64,000 bases of DNA from Callorhinus ursinus (GCF_003265705.1 NW_020312966.1:25868786-25932785), one strand, 5' to 3'. Positions 23,446-36,382 are shown, numbered from the stretch's first letter. Translations and numbers: made by a program. Notes: generated by a model not told the origin, from the letters alone.

Positions 23446-24711
23446 ACCACCACAAAAAAAAAAAAAAAAAATCTCCAGAATATATTTTTGAGTGAAAAAA
23501 AGCCAGGTGAATAACATTCTATGTGCCATATCCAGTGTTAAAGAAGAATTAAAACAAGAATATGAATTTATGTTTGCTTTTATCTGCACCAGAATCCTTA
23601 GAAGGGTACACAAATTAATTAAAGTGGTTACTTGAAAGGGACTTCTGGACAGGTGCAGGACAGAGGTAGGGGTGACAAGTACAATGTATTTTCGTGATTT
23701 TTGAGCCATGTGACTATTTTTACCGGTTCAAAAACTTGCATTTTCTGTGGATTTCAGGAGCTCCTACTTGCCACACACAGTCTTGCCTTGGAATTTCATC
23801 TCGCTTCTCAGAGCTTTGACCCTCCTAGTACTCTGACTTGCTTTATCTCTTTCTCTGACTCTTCTGTTTCTTGACTTTGGACATTCTCCAAAGTTCTGTG
23901 TTTAGCATCTTTCCTCTGGCTCTCCGCAGCTTAAACCATTAACTCTGCGGTCCTGGTCTACATCGCCACACAGCCTTCCTCATGAGCTTAAGACCTACGT
24001 TTCCACCTATTTCCTAGGTGTCTGCAGATCACTATTCTGTTGGCGCCACAAACTGATGTGTGTGAAAAGGAACCCATCATCTTCAACCCCACTTGTTAGA
24101 CTGGCTACCGTGTCGAGTGGTATCCCCAGCCCTTTAGAGGGCATTTTGGTGGTCACAGTGACTTGGGAGTGTTACTTTGATTTAGCGGGCAGGAGTCGGT
24201 GATGATAAACATCCTAAAATGCGTGTGGCAATCTGGCACAGTGGGAACTGTCCCCCTCAAATGCCAGTAGGGTGACCGCCTCACCTGCCAACCCATTGTC
24301 TTGGTTCAAGCTATGGTGCCATCTGCAGCTCTTCTCTTTTCCTTACTCCTACAGTTAGCCCATCACCCAGCCCTGTTGATCCCCCTTTTGCTGCCGTCTC
24401 TGGCTTAGTTCACATACGAGCTCTCAGCTACAACTTTGTGAAGGCTTCCTAAACTGGTCTCTGCCTCTGGGCTTCCATTTCCTGCTCTTCACATTTGCTG
24501 TCAGTTATCTTCCCCCAAAACATAGCTGATCGTGGTACTCTTGAGTAAGCATACACCCGAGACTGAAAGCCCGCTTTGCCCACCTTCTCTCCACTCCTGA
24601 CCTGTGTGGGGCAAAGCATCCCTTTCCACCTCCTCTGTGCTCCCCTCTGGGGAAGGACCAAGGTGCTACTCAGGAGCTCCTAGATTCCCATGCGAAAAAA
24701 ATCACCCTCCT

Positions 24712-24900
24712 GGGGCGCCTGGGGGGCTCAGTCGTTAAGCGTCTGCCTTCGGCTCAGGTCATGGCCCCGGGGTCCTGGGATCGAGCCCCGCATCGGGCTC
24801 CCTGCTCGGCGGGGAGCCTGCTTCTCCTTCTCCCTGTGCGCCTCCCCCCCCACCCCCGGCTCGTGCTCTCTCTTGCAAATAAAAAAATTTTTTTTAAAAA
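24712..24900 (+). mobile_element. CAN-SINE, + orientation
   Basis: GGGGCGCCTGGGGGGCTCAG head, GGGATCGAGCCCCGCATCGG body, AAATAAAAAAATT tail. Flanking duplications are not clear. Confidence 0.92.
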
Positions 24901-25150
24901 TTCTGGATCTTGAGATGGGGAGATGATCCCGAGTACGAGGGTGGACCTCCTAAGAGGGAGGCAAAGAAGAGGAGGCGGCAGTGGGGACCGAGGCTGGAGT
25001 GATACCACCATCTCTAAGAGGCCAGGAATGGTGTCTCCCGTGCAGCTTCCCGAAGGAGTATGGCCCTGGCAATACTTTGATTTTGGCCCAGCGACACTGA
25101 TTTCAGACTTCTGGACACCAGGAACGTGAAAAGGAATGTGCTGTTTAAAG
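24901..25150 (+). mobile_element. MaLR/MLT1-like LTR fragment
   Basis: CTTGAGATGGGGAGATGATC ... TTTTGGCCCAGCGACACTGA ... ATTTCAGACTTCTGGACACC, the same repeat type as 48345-48780. The family name is tentative. Confidence 0.4.
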
Positions 25151-28100
25151 CCTCCAAGCTTGTGGTACTTTGTCCCAGTGGCCGTGAGAGGCCGTACTCT
25201 TCTGCCCTTGCCCTTCCAGGCTCGGGGGTGTCTCTGGGATGGCTCAGTGCCAGTGCTCCGTTGGCCTTGCTTGGTTCCCCATCTTGGGGGAATTTTCTTC
25301 CATTGAACTGCTTGAGGGGGGCATCAGTTTCTCTCTGGGACTCTGCCCGGAGGTGCGGCAAAGAAAGTAAGGGAGCAGCCAAGAAGAGGCCCCCGAAAAT
25401 CTCTTCCTTTACCAAGAGACCCACGTTTGTTTCCGGATCTTCTTGGGCAGTGATGGGGCCATCGGCCGTCAGAGCTGTGAGTCCAGGTTTTGCTGGCCCT
25501 AGAGTGTTCTGCTCAGAACTGCCTTTCTAGGGGGTCTTAGTAACCATACATTCCCTACTTCCTGGGCCTTGAGCCTGGATATTTTCTTGCCGGTCCAGGA
25601 CCGAGGTGAGTCAGGCAGTGGTGGGTTCATCCACAGCTCAAGCACCTGGACGCCCATCTGAGGCACAGGGTGTGACCGAGACAGTGTCTGGAACACAGGT
25701 CCCATCCCATTGTGAGGGCATTCTTTCCCTCCCTTCTCCACACCCCTTTACAGGGACAAATCCAGAGAGAGAGAAACTTCTCTGACCTTTCCCTTGTTGC
25801 ATCAAACTATTTTTTCCTGGGAACCCCTCTCTACCAGCAGCTGGAAAGAGATCTAGCACCACTGAAATCGAATAATTGCAGTTCACAGAGGAAAAAGTTA
25901 ATGGATTGTTGTTTTTTTCTTCCCATCAACACTAATTTGCTCTGCCATATTTCTGAAACCTTTAGCAACTGCCAACACTCTCAGCACTGATAGACTACAA
26001 AAGGAAAGAACAGGGAGCAAAGTAATGATGCGTGGTGTAACAGTATGTCTTGTTCCAACGCAGCAGACAGGCGTGATCTTAGTTTTACAGGATGTTTTTG
26101 TAGAAGAGCCAGAATTTTTGCAGGCAGGCAGTTGGATTCCTAACACCTATGCATGAAGATCACCAGCTGAAACCCAAGCTGTGTTCGCGCAAGGACTCAG
26201 ATGGAGGTGGTGGCCTGGTGACCGGACGCGGGCACAGTGGATCGGATGTCAAGACTGATGACTCCACACCGGCACCAAGATGGTGTGAAAGTGAGACTTT
26301 CTGGGGAGAGCACAGCAAGCTCCCCACATGGTCAGAAAATAGTGTAGAGGGGTTCCTGGCGTGGGGTTTTATGATGGATGGGGGGACTGGGTGAGAGTTC
26401 TCACATGTGAGCCAGGGATTGTGTGGGTTGAACACCCTGCACCCCAGCATGCCCAAAGAAGAAGCACCAGGACTACCAGGCGGGGGGTGGGGGTGGGTGC
26501 CCAAAGCCAGGAATCAAAAATAGAAAGACCCTTAATTACAGGTGGTTTCTGCATGAAGTCGAGAACCTTACGGGAAAGAGTTCACGCTCAGGGAAGTGAG
26601 TGGCTGTGTATCAGACGTTCAGGACAGAGGTTCAGGAGCCGATTAAAGGGTGATTCTGGCACAAAAGAGTGCCACTTGCTGTCTGGGGTTTATACAGTCC
26701 TCTTTGTCAGCTGCTTGGATTATGGAGAGAAAACAGTAATAAAGATCAAGTCCAACTTTTCAAAGAACTCTCTCCAAACATCTGTTTCCTAGAAGGCGAG
26801 GGGACGTCTGTGCTTGTGTGTGTGCTACAAAGGATCGGGGCCGGGGGGAGGATGGAGAGGCAGTTTCTGGGATGGAGGGAGAAGTGAGGGCAGCGGGGTC
26901 TTCTCCTTTTTACGACCTAGACCTGGAAACCAGGTCACTTCTGCTGAGTGCTGCTCAAGGAGGGGTGACAGCCCCCGAGTTGGGGAGGTTGAGTGGGAGA
27001 ATGGGCTTTCTGGAAGATCATGTTTTAGGACCGGAAATACTGCTAGGGCCATTTTTGGAAAATAGTGTTTCCAGCCAGGGAAGGATCTGAGAGACGGAGC
27101 TTTCCAAGCAGAAGCCACAAGGACCACTCTCCCTCAGTCACTGTGGTATTCACTCAATTCCTCAAATTTTGTACTTCTAGCACCCAGATTTATAAATGTT
27201 AACATTCTGTGTGGGTAGGATTCGGGAGGGTACTTTTGAGTTCTTTCATGTTTTTGAGTGTTAGTTGTCATTTTGCCGATCTCCAGAAAATGTTGCCATT
27301 ATTCCATCAGTGTGGTAAATGGCAGAGGAGCTCTGTGTTTTCGAGCAGTTCGTACCAGAAACTTCGCTGTTTCATATTGAAGAGGGCACTGCAGGGCCGG
27401 TTTTAGAGTGAACTGCATGGATCAAGCGGCTCGTGAGAAACTCTGAGACCTTTCCCCAGCCTGCTGAAGAAGCAGTAACAAGATCCTCAGTGAGTCACGT
27501 ACTTTAAAGCTGGAGAAGCACCGCCCTAGATGGTTTCTCAGCAAATCGATGATCAAGGTCCATGGGAGTATGAATGCTACACTGAAGTTTTTGGTTTTGG
27601 AGTCTAGTCTTTTTTTCATAACCGATTAGAAGATGAAACTACCTTATATGATCTTTATGTCCCCAAATTGATTGTTTTTTTTTCAACATTTTTGTATGCT
27701 AGAAAAATGAAGATTGCCCAGCTTAAATTTTACAGTAATCTTAAAAAAATATTAGAATTCATGTATCCAGTCTTTTCACTTTCATCATGCCCTATTTTTT
27801 CCCCGTTTACTCAACTGTAACTTTATAATTAAATGCATTTTTTTTTTTGGAAAATGGGTGAATTGATTTTTCAGCCAATTGGTCATACATTGATTTCTGT
27901 CTAATTCCCTTATGACAAATTGATTTCAAATGAATTGGTCTGATTCCACAGGAGGAAAGGTTTGGTGAAAGGTGGTGAGAAGTGGCTCAGGCACTGAAAA
28001 GAATCAATTTTAGGAAAACTCACAGTATCCATTTTATTATTCTGTAGCTCTCTGATGTATAGACAGGTTAAAAACCTATAGTTCTATTGATGGTCAGGAT

Positions 28101-28570
28101 ATTTAATTTCAGGGTTAAATGGTAATGCTACTTTCTGTCCATTGCTTCATGATCATTACAGTATAGACATTCATTTTAAAAGTATTGATCATTTGCTTTT
28201 TTTTTTTTTTTCAACTGAGGGTAGACTGGCAGTCCTCTGGTGCACTGAGGCAATGAAGTTTGCCTTGATGCTGTGATTTAGATTTTCAAAAGTTTTGTCA
28301 AGGAGCTTCATCAAAGGTTGTTACTATTTTTTTTAAGACTCATCTTGTGTTTGGGGAAACATTTTGGCAAGGAAAATGTCACGCAGATGGAACGCTGAGT
28401 ACATACAACTATGGTGGAGATTGAAAGAGGTGTGTGTCTATGCGTTCTTGCCCCTGGAAGAAACCCAGTCGACTCAACACTCAGAGGGTGGCATTACTTT
28501 TGGTGACTTGCTGGTGGGCACCGTGAGGAGGTAGGAAAATAGGGACTTGGAAGCAAGCGGGAATAGAATT
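25151..28570. other. Intergenic DNA, no gene seen
   Basis: Mixed GC content, several chance open frames on both strands, poly(T) tracts near 27.84 and 28.20 kb. I see no domain, splice-consistent exon set, RNA gene or named repeat that I can support. Confidence 0.35.
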
Positions 28571-28574
28571 TGAA

Positions 28575-28765
28575 TGCCCATTGCACCCTTACTATATGAT
28601 TGACAGGAAAGTTAGTTACCATTTAAATTTCAATTTTATCACCTGTACAAGCAGGTATAGCAACACAAACCTCCTAGGGTTGTCGTTTTAAAAAAATGGG
28701 ATAATGCATGTGAAGCGGCCTGGAATGCTGCTTTTTAATAAACAGTAATTATTATTGCTGTGGTC
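28575..28765 (+). mobile_element. MIR SINE, + orientation
   Basis: Follows the MIR order: TTAGTTACCATTTAAATTTC, ATTTTATCACCTGTACAAGC, CTCCTAGGGTTGTCGTTTTA, then ATGCATGTGAAGCGGCCTGG and a short AT-rich end. Confidence 0.65.
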
Positions 28766-29345
28766 ATTGTCCGGGGCCTGGTCCCCAGGGTTTGAGGCCA
28801 GGTGTGGCCGGACTATAGGAGTTTCTTCACACGGACCAGCGGAAATCAGATCCGTCATTTGAGACTCCCGTAGAACACAGGCCGCTCCTTTGTTCATTAG
28901 CTGCAGGACCGGCGCCTGTCGGGAGGGCTGGCGGGTGTGACGAGCGCAAGCCCCGCGCTCTCCTGGTGGGCAGATGTACAGCGCCAGCCAGGCCGTCACC
29001 AGAAAATAAGGATGCGGAAGAAGTGTGAGATTGTGCAAGGGGCGTCGGCTGTGTGATTCAGAAGGTTTGGGATCATGCTGAAGTCACTGATGCCGAGCGC
29101 CCCACACCGTCCCATTGGCCTCTGGCTCTCTAGGTCCCCCCAACTCACCTACGTACCCTTCCTTCAGGGGCCCCTGCGCCTCTCTTTCCTTCTTAGGGCC
29201 CATCCAGTTTCACTTCCTATTCTCTTCAGCCTGGAGGCTCGAATTTATCTAGGGACTTGGGCCGTGGGCCCTTTCCCTCCAAAACATAGGATCCTTAGGA
29301 TGAATACTGACTCCTCTCCTCCCTCGTAATGTATCTGCCCTACTT

Positions 29346-29542
29346 TTTTTTTTTAAATTTTTTAATTTATTTATTAGAGAGAGAGAGAATGAGAGATAGA
29401 AAGCACGAGAGGGAAGAGGGTCAGAGGGAGAAGCAGACTCCCCGCTGAGCAGGGAGCCCGATGCGGGACTCGATCCCGGGACTCCAGGATCACGACCTGA
29501 GCCGAAGGCAGTCGCTTAAACAACTGAGCCACCCAGGCGCCC
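29346..29542 (-). mobile_element. CAN-SINE, - orientation
   Basis: Reversed SINE ending GAGCCACCCAGGCGCCC. Perfect 16-bp target duplication TGTATCTGCCCTACTT at 29330-29345 and 29543-29558. Confidence 0.95.
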
Positions 29543-29558
29543 TGTATCTGCCCTACTT

Positions 29559-30700
29559 AACTTCCAGCCAGTTACCCAGTTATAAACACAAACTGAGTAG
29601 CTACCATCTGAGGGGGTGGGCCCCCTCCCCCTGCCCTTCTCCTTCCTGCTTCCGGTAAACAGAGCCTAGGCTCTGTGATCACTCTTTAGTCTTGATCCAA
29701 AATGTTCCCAGATTATCAGTCTACTTTCTCATTTGCATTTGTCCCAGTGCGAGAATTCACAAGAAGATGGATCAGACTCTGAAGACAATTCTTCAGGTAA
29801 TTCTGGCACTTCTTTTAGAATATTTCCTTTGCCTTCTTGCTCTTCTTCCCTTGCATCTCTCTTACGTAAGCAGACTTAACTGGGCCTGGAGGTGAGGTAG
29901 GTGTCCTTGCCCCTCATTGCCACTTACAGGCCATCCTTTCCGCCTCGGCCCTAGACCCCCCCCTGCCACCAAGACATCCGCCATCAAACTAGACCACCCA
30001 CCACCCCTTCTTGGAGCCATCTCCTGATCCCAAGTCACCGCTTCATCTCCTGAGATCACAGCACCTGCCCCACTCTTCCCAGTTACAGTCATGTAGTCAG
30101 TCCACCCAACGCCCGTGCTCTCGGGTCTCAGCTTCCTCTCCTCCAACCGTCTGCTTTTCTCTTTCTCTTCAGGCATCTCCACCCGGAGGCACACCCTAGA
30201 CCTTGCGTCCTCACCAGTGAGTACACGCCTCACAACCTCCATGGCAAGCAGCCCGCTTCCTGACTGCCATGTCCTTCCTACCTTTTCGGCTTCCTCCCTC
30301 TAGTACGACATATCTGTTTTCAGCCTCAACAAAACCTAAAACAGTAAGACCTGTGGGTTTTTCTTTGCTTCCCTCCGTTCTCCGCGTAAATGCCACAGGT
30401 CATTATTATAATCCATGTCTCTCAAGCAGCCTTGCTCTCTTAACCCTCTCTTGGGTCACACTGTCCTGGGAAAATCCTGGTTAAATCCAGTTTTCAGCTT
30501 ATTCTATCCCTGCCCCCATGCAGCGGAACATCAAAGGGAGCTCAGAGATGGTGATGGGTCTCCTTGGAAATTCCCTTTGACTCTTCAAAGGGCCTGTCTG
30601 TCGCCCTCTTCCGTTGGTCACTCCCCCGCGCTGTCCGAGGTCCCCATTCGCGCCTTGTATCCTCTCATTAGGCCTCTGACAGCTCATCACCCACTTCTCC
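29559..30700. other. Intergenic DNA, one candidate exon-like segment
   Basis: CT-rich DNA. A 49-bp segment at 29748-29796 has good acceptor and donor context (see findings), but no partner exon is recognised. The remainder is probably diverged L2-like sequence. Confidence 0.35.
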
Positions 30701-31770
30701 GTCTCCGCTCATGACCTCTAATTCTGTGAAAAAACAGAAGCAACTGAAGGAGAACTTCCGCAGCCTTCCTCCACCAACCTCCCTACAACCACAGCCAAAC
30801 ACTCTGTGCTCCCTCCTGTTTCTGCAGCCATCCTGGTCACGCTCCTGTTTTAAGGGCAGCCCTCCCCCTTGTGCCCTGAGCTCACTGCGTTCTGCTCCCT
30901 TCGGGACTTCCCTTTAACTTCACTCCTCTCTGGGTCATCAGCTTTTCCCGCTCTACTGGGTCAGGCGTAGGAGCATTCAAACATACTGTCCTACCTCCTA
31001 TTAAAAGTCATCACCTCGGCGCCTGGGGGGCTCAGTCGGTGAAGCGTCTGCCTCCGGCTCAGGTCACGATCTCACGGTCCTGGGATTGAGTACCGTGTCG
31101 GGCTCCCAGGGAGAGCCCTGGGAGCTTCTCCCCCCGCCCCTCCCCCCCACTCACTCTCACTTGAAAAAATACAATCTTAAAAAAAAAAAAAGTCATCAAC
31201 TCAATATCTGCCTCTAGCAACTACCCCAATTTTCTTTTCTCGTTCTGGCAAAACTCAAGTGCCCAAACTTGCTTTCTCCAGTTGCTTCCTTCCTACTCTC
31301 ATGTTCACCCCACCAGTCAGGTCTTGGTTCCTGCAGTCCACCAAAGCTGCTCTTCAGGTCAACATCGATCTCTTCCCTGCCAAATCTAAAGGTCAGTTCT
31401 CAGTTTTCATCGTTGGCAGCCTCTCAGGAGACGAGTCGATCACCTTCTCATCCTTAAACACTCTTCAGCGGGCTTCCAGTGCACCCCTGGATTATCTCAC
31501 TACCTCACACGCTGCCTGCCTTCTGCGTGGATCCCCACCTGATGTCTAAAAGCTGGGTTTCTAAGGGCTCAGTCCTTGAAACTCTTGTTTCTCTGTACTC
31601 TCCTCCAAAGCCACACCATCCGCTCCCATGATTTTAAATACACACTGTAGACTCCCAGCAGTGGACCTCTCCTCCGTACTGCAGACTTGCGCATCCTACA
31701 GCCGACTTGATGTGTGCACTTGGGTGTCTAAAGTATCCGGAGCAACACTTGGCCCAGGTAGCTAAAATAA
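30700..31770 (+). mobile_element. L2-like LINE fragment, split by a SINE
   Basis: Shows the order of the L2 reverse-transcriptase region: a segment decoding as GQFSVFIVGSLSGDESITF (the degenerate 'SVLLLDLSAAFDTVDH' zone), then GGGCTCAGTCCTTGAAACTC and GATTTTAAATACACACTGTA. Very old, with broken frames. A SINE inserted at 31018-31187. Confidence 0.55.
31018..31187 (+). mobile_element. CAN-SINE, + orientation
   Basis: GGCGCCTGGGGGGCTCAGTC head to an A tail. Near-perfect 15-bp target duplication AAAAGTCATCACCTC (31003-31017) and AAAAGTCATCAACTC (31188-31202). Confidence 0.93.
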
Positions 31771-31779
31771 AAACACCAT

Positions 31780-32300
31780 GAAAACGTCGGCAAAGATGCA
31801 GAGCAGTGGAAGCTCTCGAATATGGGTGGTGGCGGTTTGGCAGTGTCTACTGAAGTTGGACCTACGTATACCCTGACACGATCATTTCACTCCCAGGTGT
31901 ACTCGGAACAGAGATGGGCACATATGTGCCCAAAAGACGTGCAGGGATGTTATCAGGTGGCGTTATTCCCAACTGCCTCGAAGTGGAAACAATCCACGTG
32001 ATACACCTGTGGTAGAATGGAGTGCGACGTTCACAGCTCCTCCCAACAACATGGATGAGCCCCGCAAACACAATCTGAGTTTAAAAAGCTAGTCACACAA
32101 GCCTGTTGTATGAGCACAGGTCAAAAACAGGTGAAACTGATCTCCGGTGTTGGAACGCAGGACGGTGGTTCCCTGGGGGACGGAGACAGGTTGTGACTGG
32201 AAGGGGTAGAGCAGGGGTTTACTGGGACGCTGGTAATGCTCTTCTTTCGGGACCTGAGTGATATTGTACCGATGTGTTTTGTACACTTGTATCCTGTGGG
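31780..32300 (+). mobile_element. L1 3' end, + orientation
   Basis: Diverged sense L1 ORF2 end and 3' UTR: 'caaagatgcagagcagtgga', 'aacaacatggatgagccc', 'gaaactgatctccggtgttg', and 'tgtaccgatgtgttttgtac' near the end. Confidence 0.55.
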
Positions 32301-32442
32301 GTTTCCCATGTTTTAACAGGTTCCCAGACTGAATTCAGATTCCTCACCCCTTCTGTGAACCTGCTCCCTCTTTGGTCATCTTTTCTCCAGGACTCGGCAG
32401 CTGCTTTCTTCATGTTACTCAGGCCGGAGCCCTTAGAGCAGA

Positions 32443-33032
32443 TGTAGGAAAGACGTTAGGGTTCGAGGCAGACGGCCAGGAAGGAATGCTTGAGACATCT
32501 TTGGTGCAAAAAGGTGGTTTTCGTAAAGCACGGGACAGGACCCGTGGGCAGAAAGAGCCGCGCTGGGGTTGTGAAAAGCGGCCCATTGTATACCTTCAAG
32601 TTGGGAGGCGGTTAGGGAGAGCGTGAGTCAACTGGGAATTTGGAAGCAAGGTTTCTAGGACCTCGCGGGGGCTGGCTGTTACTGGGGAAAGGTCATTTAT
32701 TACCGTCTAATAGAACCTGAGTCATGAGACCCTTCAGACGTCTATCGGTGGACCGTGTGCTTTGCTTGGGGGACGATTGCCAACACGTGTCTTGGGGGAG
32801 GGTGGTAGAGATCGAGGAAGTTTCCAAAGGAATTCTTATATTTTAAAGTAGACTCACAGGGTCCTGGGGGCCGGGCTAGCATTGCCTTTTGCCCTCAGCA
32901 GAGTAGTAGTATACATTGCGCTCGGCTCAGGCAGCTGAGCTCCCAGAGGAGGTCTCTCTGCCCGTTTCAAGGACTTGTCAGTGGGCTGTGGGTAGTAAGG
33001 AAATTTTTCTTTTGCCTTTGCTTCCCACGTCA
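32443..33032 (-). mobile_element. Solo class I ERV LTR (family B-like), - orientation
   Basis: About 590 bp, TG...CA, clearly the same family and orientation as 13481-14050 (shared CATTTATTACCGTCTAATAG and GAGACCCTTCAGACGTCTAT). No internal genes. Confidence 0.8.
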
Positions 33033-33147
33033 GAGCCATTCTGGTTTCTTTCTCTCGCACTTTCATGTCCAAACCATCAGCAAACCTGGTCTGTTTTTTC
33101 AGAGTAGCGCCTCAACCCAGCTACTTCCTACGTTCACTAACCCTTCT

Positions 33148-33342
33148 TTTTTTTTTTTTTTTAAAGATTTTATTTATTTGAGAGAGCGAGAATGAGAGAG
33201 AGCGAGCACATGAGAGGGGGGAGGGTCAGAAGGAGAAGCAGACTCCCTGCTGAGCCTGATGCGGGACTCGATCTCGGGACTCCAGGATCATGACCTGAGC
33301 CGAAGGCAGTCGCTTAACCAACTGAGCCACCCAGGCGCCCCA
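33148..33342 (-). mobile_element. CAN-SINE, - orientation
   Basis: Poly(T) to GAGCCACCCAGGCGCCCC. Perfect 15-bp target duplication TTCACTAACCCTTCT at 33133-33147 and 33343-33357. Confidence 0.95.
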
Positions 33343-33359
33343 TTCACTAACCCTTCTGT

Positions 33360-33920
33360 CCGGGTCACCTGGGCCAGCCGGGGTAGCATGCCACCCAGGC
33401 CCCGCAGTCTCTTCCCTCCACCACAGCCAGCGACCCTCCTAAAACCTAAGAAAAATCCTGTCACTGCCCTGCTCAACAGCCCCCGGTGACCTCCCATCCC
33501 GTTCAGAATAAAATGCCCAGTCCTTCCCAAGGCCAGGAAGGCCCCGTGTGCACGCTTCTGCAGCTGCCTGACCTCATCCACCACTCACCGGGCTCCGGCC
33601 AGTGTCCTCCAGCTGCCGAAGACGCTCTGTCTCAGGCCCTTTGTGGCCACAGCCCGGTGCCCAGGAGGCTCTCCAGATACCGTCATTCCTTCACTTCCTC
33701 CAGCCTGTGCTCGGCGGTCTCCTCAGAAAGGCATGTCCCAGCCAGCCTACTTCCACAGCCCTGGTGGGATTTCTCACCAGCCATCCATGCTGCTCCAGTG
33801 TTGGTTCAACCACTTACCCCATCGCTTGGCATTCTACACATCCATTTATAATGTGAATTCTGTGGAAGCAGAGGTTTGGTCTTGTCCACATCTGACCCCC
33901 AAGCACTCTAAGGTTAGGTA
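33360..33920 (+). mobile_element. L2-like LINE 3' end
   Basis: CTGTCACTGCCCTGCTCAAC, then CCCATCCCGTTCAGAATAAA, CCAAGGCCAGGAAGGCCCCG and CTGACCTCATCCACCACTCA follow the L2 3' end order. The long overlapping open frames are by-products of this repeat. Confidence 0.6.
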
Positions 33921-33969
33921 GCTCATAAGCACTGGCTGTGGTTGGATTATTTTTGATGGAAAACCCCAA

Positions 33970-34118
33970 TTTTTTTTTGCTTTAAAGATTTTACTTTGAG
34001 AGAGCACAAGCAAGGGTGGGGGCAGAGGGAGACGGAGAAGCAGATTTCCCTGCTGACCCCGGGATCGTGACCTGAGCCCAAGGCAGCCGCTTGACCAACT
34101 GAGCCACCCAGGCGGCCC
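33970..34118 (-). mobile_element. CAN-SINE, - orientation, shortened
   Basis: Poly(T), AAAGATTTTACTTTGAGAGA, reversed body lacking part of the middle, and GAGCCACCCAGGCGGCCC. Flanks GAAAACCCCAA and GAAGACCCAAA may be a diverged duplication. Confidence 0.85.
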
Positions 34119-36376
34119 TGAAGACCCAAATGTGTAAGAATGATGAGGTTATTGATATTTCCCCTTTTCCCCCAACAACGTATTTGACAAAAACCTGGTC
34201 AGGTGGCCCTTTATCTATAATCTGGTGGCAGATAAGGAAATTGCCAGTCTAGGACTGAGGGAAAAATGTGTGGTCTTTACATGCTCAGTCTTGGACGCTG
34301 AAACACCCGAAGAAACTACATTATGAAGGTCATAGAATTTTTTGTAAATAGTAGAGAATTTCTCGTCTCATATTGTCTGGTTTTATTGGTTATTTCTGAG
34401 ACCCTTTTATTTTGGGGCAGCTTGTCAGTGGATGGTACACCTCTCATGTAAACTGAACTCCTAGCTTTCTGGGCTGGTTATAAGTTCAAGGAAAAGGCTA
34501 GAACTTCTAACTTCCAGTTTTCCTCTTTAGATTTTAATTTTACTTTGCCGTCTAGTAAGACATAGTGGGATAGAGCATGTTATTATCCATAGTTACTTTA
34601 TAGATGTTTGTGGCATATAAGTGACACAATTAAGAAAAAAGGACTAAGAAACCACTCGCAGGAACTTCCTCTCTCGGCTCTTAAGATGGGGGGGGAGGGA
34701 GGAATGTACATGGCGAGGGGGCAGCTCAGGTCACCTTCACTCACCACCACCGTGTAGGATTAGGGTGTCTGAGCAGAAGCGGCAGTTGCAAATCTGCCCC
34801 CCTGGGGACGTGGAATGTGTTCTGGGACAAATAATAAAGAGGGTTTCTGGAGCTACTCAAAAAGAAGATAAAGAAACGAAGGTCATGCCAACCTCTGGAG
34901 GGCCTCTGCTTCTGCGTCCTGCAGGCCTGTATGATCGGGGAGAGATCTGGGCAGATGGGGGACAGGCAAGCAGAGGAAGTAAGCTGGGCAGTGACCATAT
35001 GCTCCGGGTGCTCTGGACCTGACGGCATCTGTGATGAGTGGAACCAAGTGGGATCTTTCAAGGTTGGTGACACATTTCCACATAAATTCTACTCCTTCAT
35101 TTAGGAATTGGTGGCACAAGGACAGGCGTCCTCGCATCCCAGACTGTGGTGTTTTCCATCTGGGGGTCTCCTTTGACACGAGAGGACCCTTCACGCAGGT
35201 ACAGACACTTCATTTCCTTGCCCTGTGGGAGGGGCTCCGACCCCACCCCAAGCTTACTCCGTGCCCTGCCCGTCCCCACCTCCGAGGTGGGGGGACTCTA
35301 ACCCCCACATGATGGAAGCCTTGAGGGATTATGAAATTCCAAGGTGGCATTCCTTTACAGATGTTCCAAATTACAACAGAATAAGGTCGTGAGATTTAAA
35401 ATGGCTACATTTTTCCTGAATTCAATCTGTTTTTCACTGTCTGGCACCTCCACTTAAGGAGGGGACAAGACTCCAGTGTAGGTCACTGGCATTTATAAAA
35501 GCCACAAAGACTACACTGATTTTTTTTTTTCACTTGTGAGAATCTGCAGCACCCACTCCCCACAAACCTTGCTGTAGGAGAGGCTAGAACTTTGCTCTGC
35601 TACCCTCTGTTCTCCGAGCTCTCCATTCTCAAGGCCCAGCTGGGAAGTCGTTAGTTGCCCAGAAAAGAGCTACCTGGTAATCTGACTAGATCTGGAAGAA
35701 ATCAAAGGGGCCTGTCCCTTCTGGGCTCAGCCCCTATGGATTTCTGGCTCGCACGTTACCCTGACCGGGTCTGCCTCAAATGGCCGGGCAGGCCGGAGCC
35801 ACACACGGCCAGGGAGGTCGTTAACACTGTCACCTGCCTTTGGTATCTGGGGCCAAGGAAAAGCAGGTAAGATGACCTTTACACAGCGGTTTAATTTCTG
35901 CACTTTGGTGAGGAAATAAATTAACCCTACCTCCCAGAGCATGAGAACCCAACTTATGAAACAAGATGACAGTCGAAATTACGTGTACGAGTTATATGAG
36001 GCTTCTAGGAGGAGCCACTGGAAGCTACTGACTAAAGGAGTGGGTCATCTAATCCAGTTGTTCTTTCTGGGCTGCACATTAGGAGTTTAAAAAAATAAAT
36101 ACTGAAGCCTGGTCCCCACCCACTAGGCCAGTTAAATTAGTCTCCGAGGGTGGGGCCTTAGCAGCAAATTTTATAAAGTTCCTGAAGTGACTGCACTCTT
36201 CAATGAGGGTTAAATAACACTGGTTTCGCTACAGAGGAGGATCTCTGTAGTTGTGATAAACTCCTAGGATGCTAAAACATACTAAAAGAAATAGGAACAG
36301 GAAGGTTTAATCCTTGCCCTGAGGTAAGCCAGTATATACTAATGAATTATTAATTTAAGAATGCTTTTTAATTCTT
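34119..36376. other. Intergenic DNA between the converging genes, no gene seen
   Basis: Includes chance open frames on both strands at 34.7-35.3 kb. No recognised domain, splice-consistent exon set or RNA gene. Confidence 0.35.
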
Positions 36377-36382
36377 TTTATT
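36377..36382 (-). terminator. ZNF184: Candidate ZNF184 polyadenylation signal
   Basis: TTTATT on the plus strand is AATAAA on the gene strand, about 440 nt past the stop. This gives a plausible transcript length, but other AT-rich hexamers lie nearby, so the choice is tentative. Confidence 0.4.
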
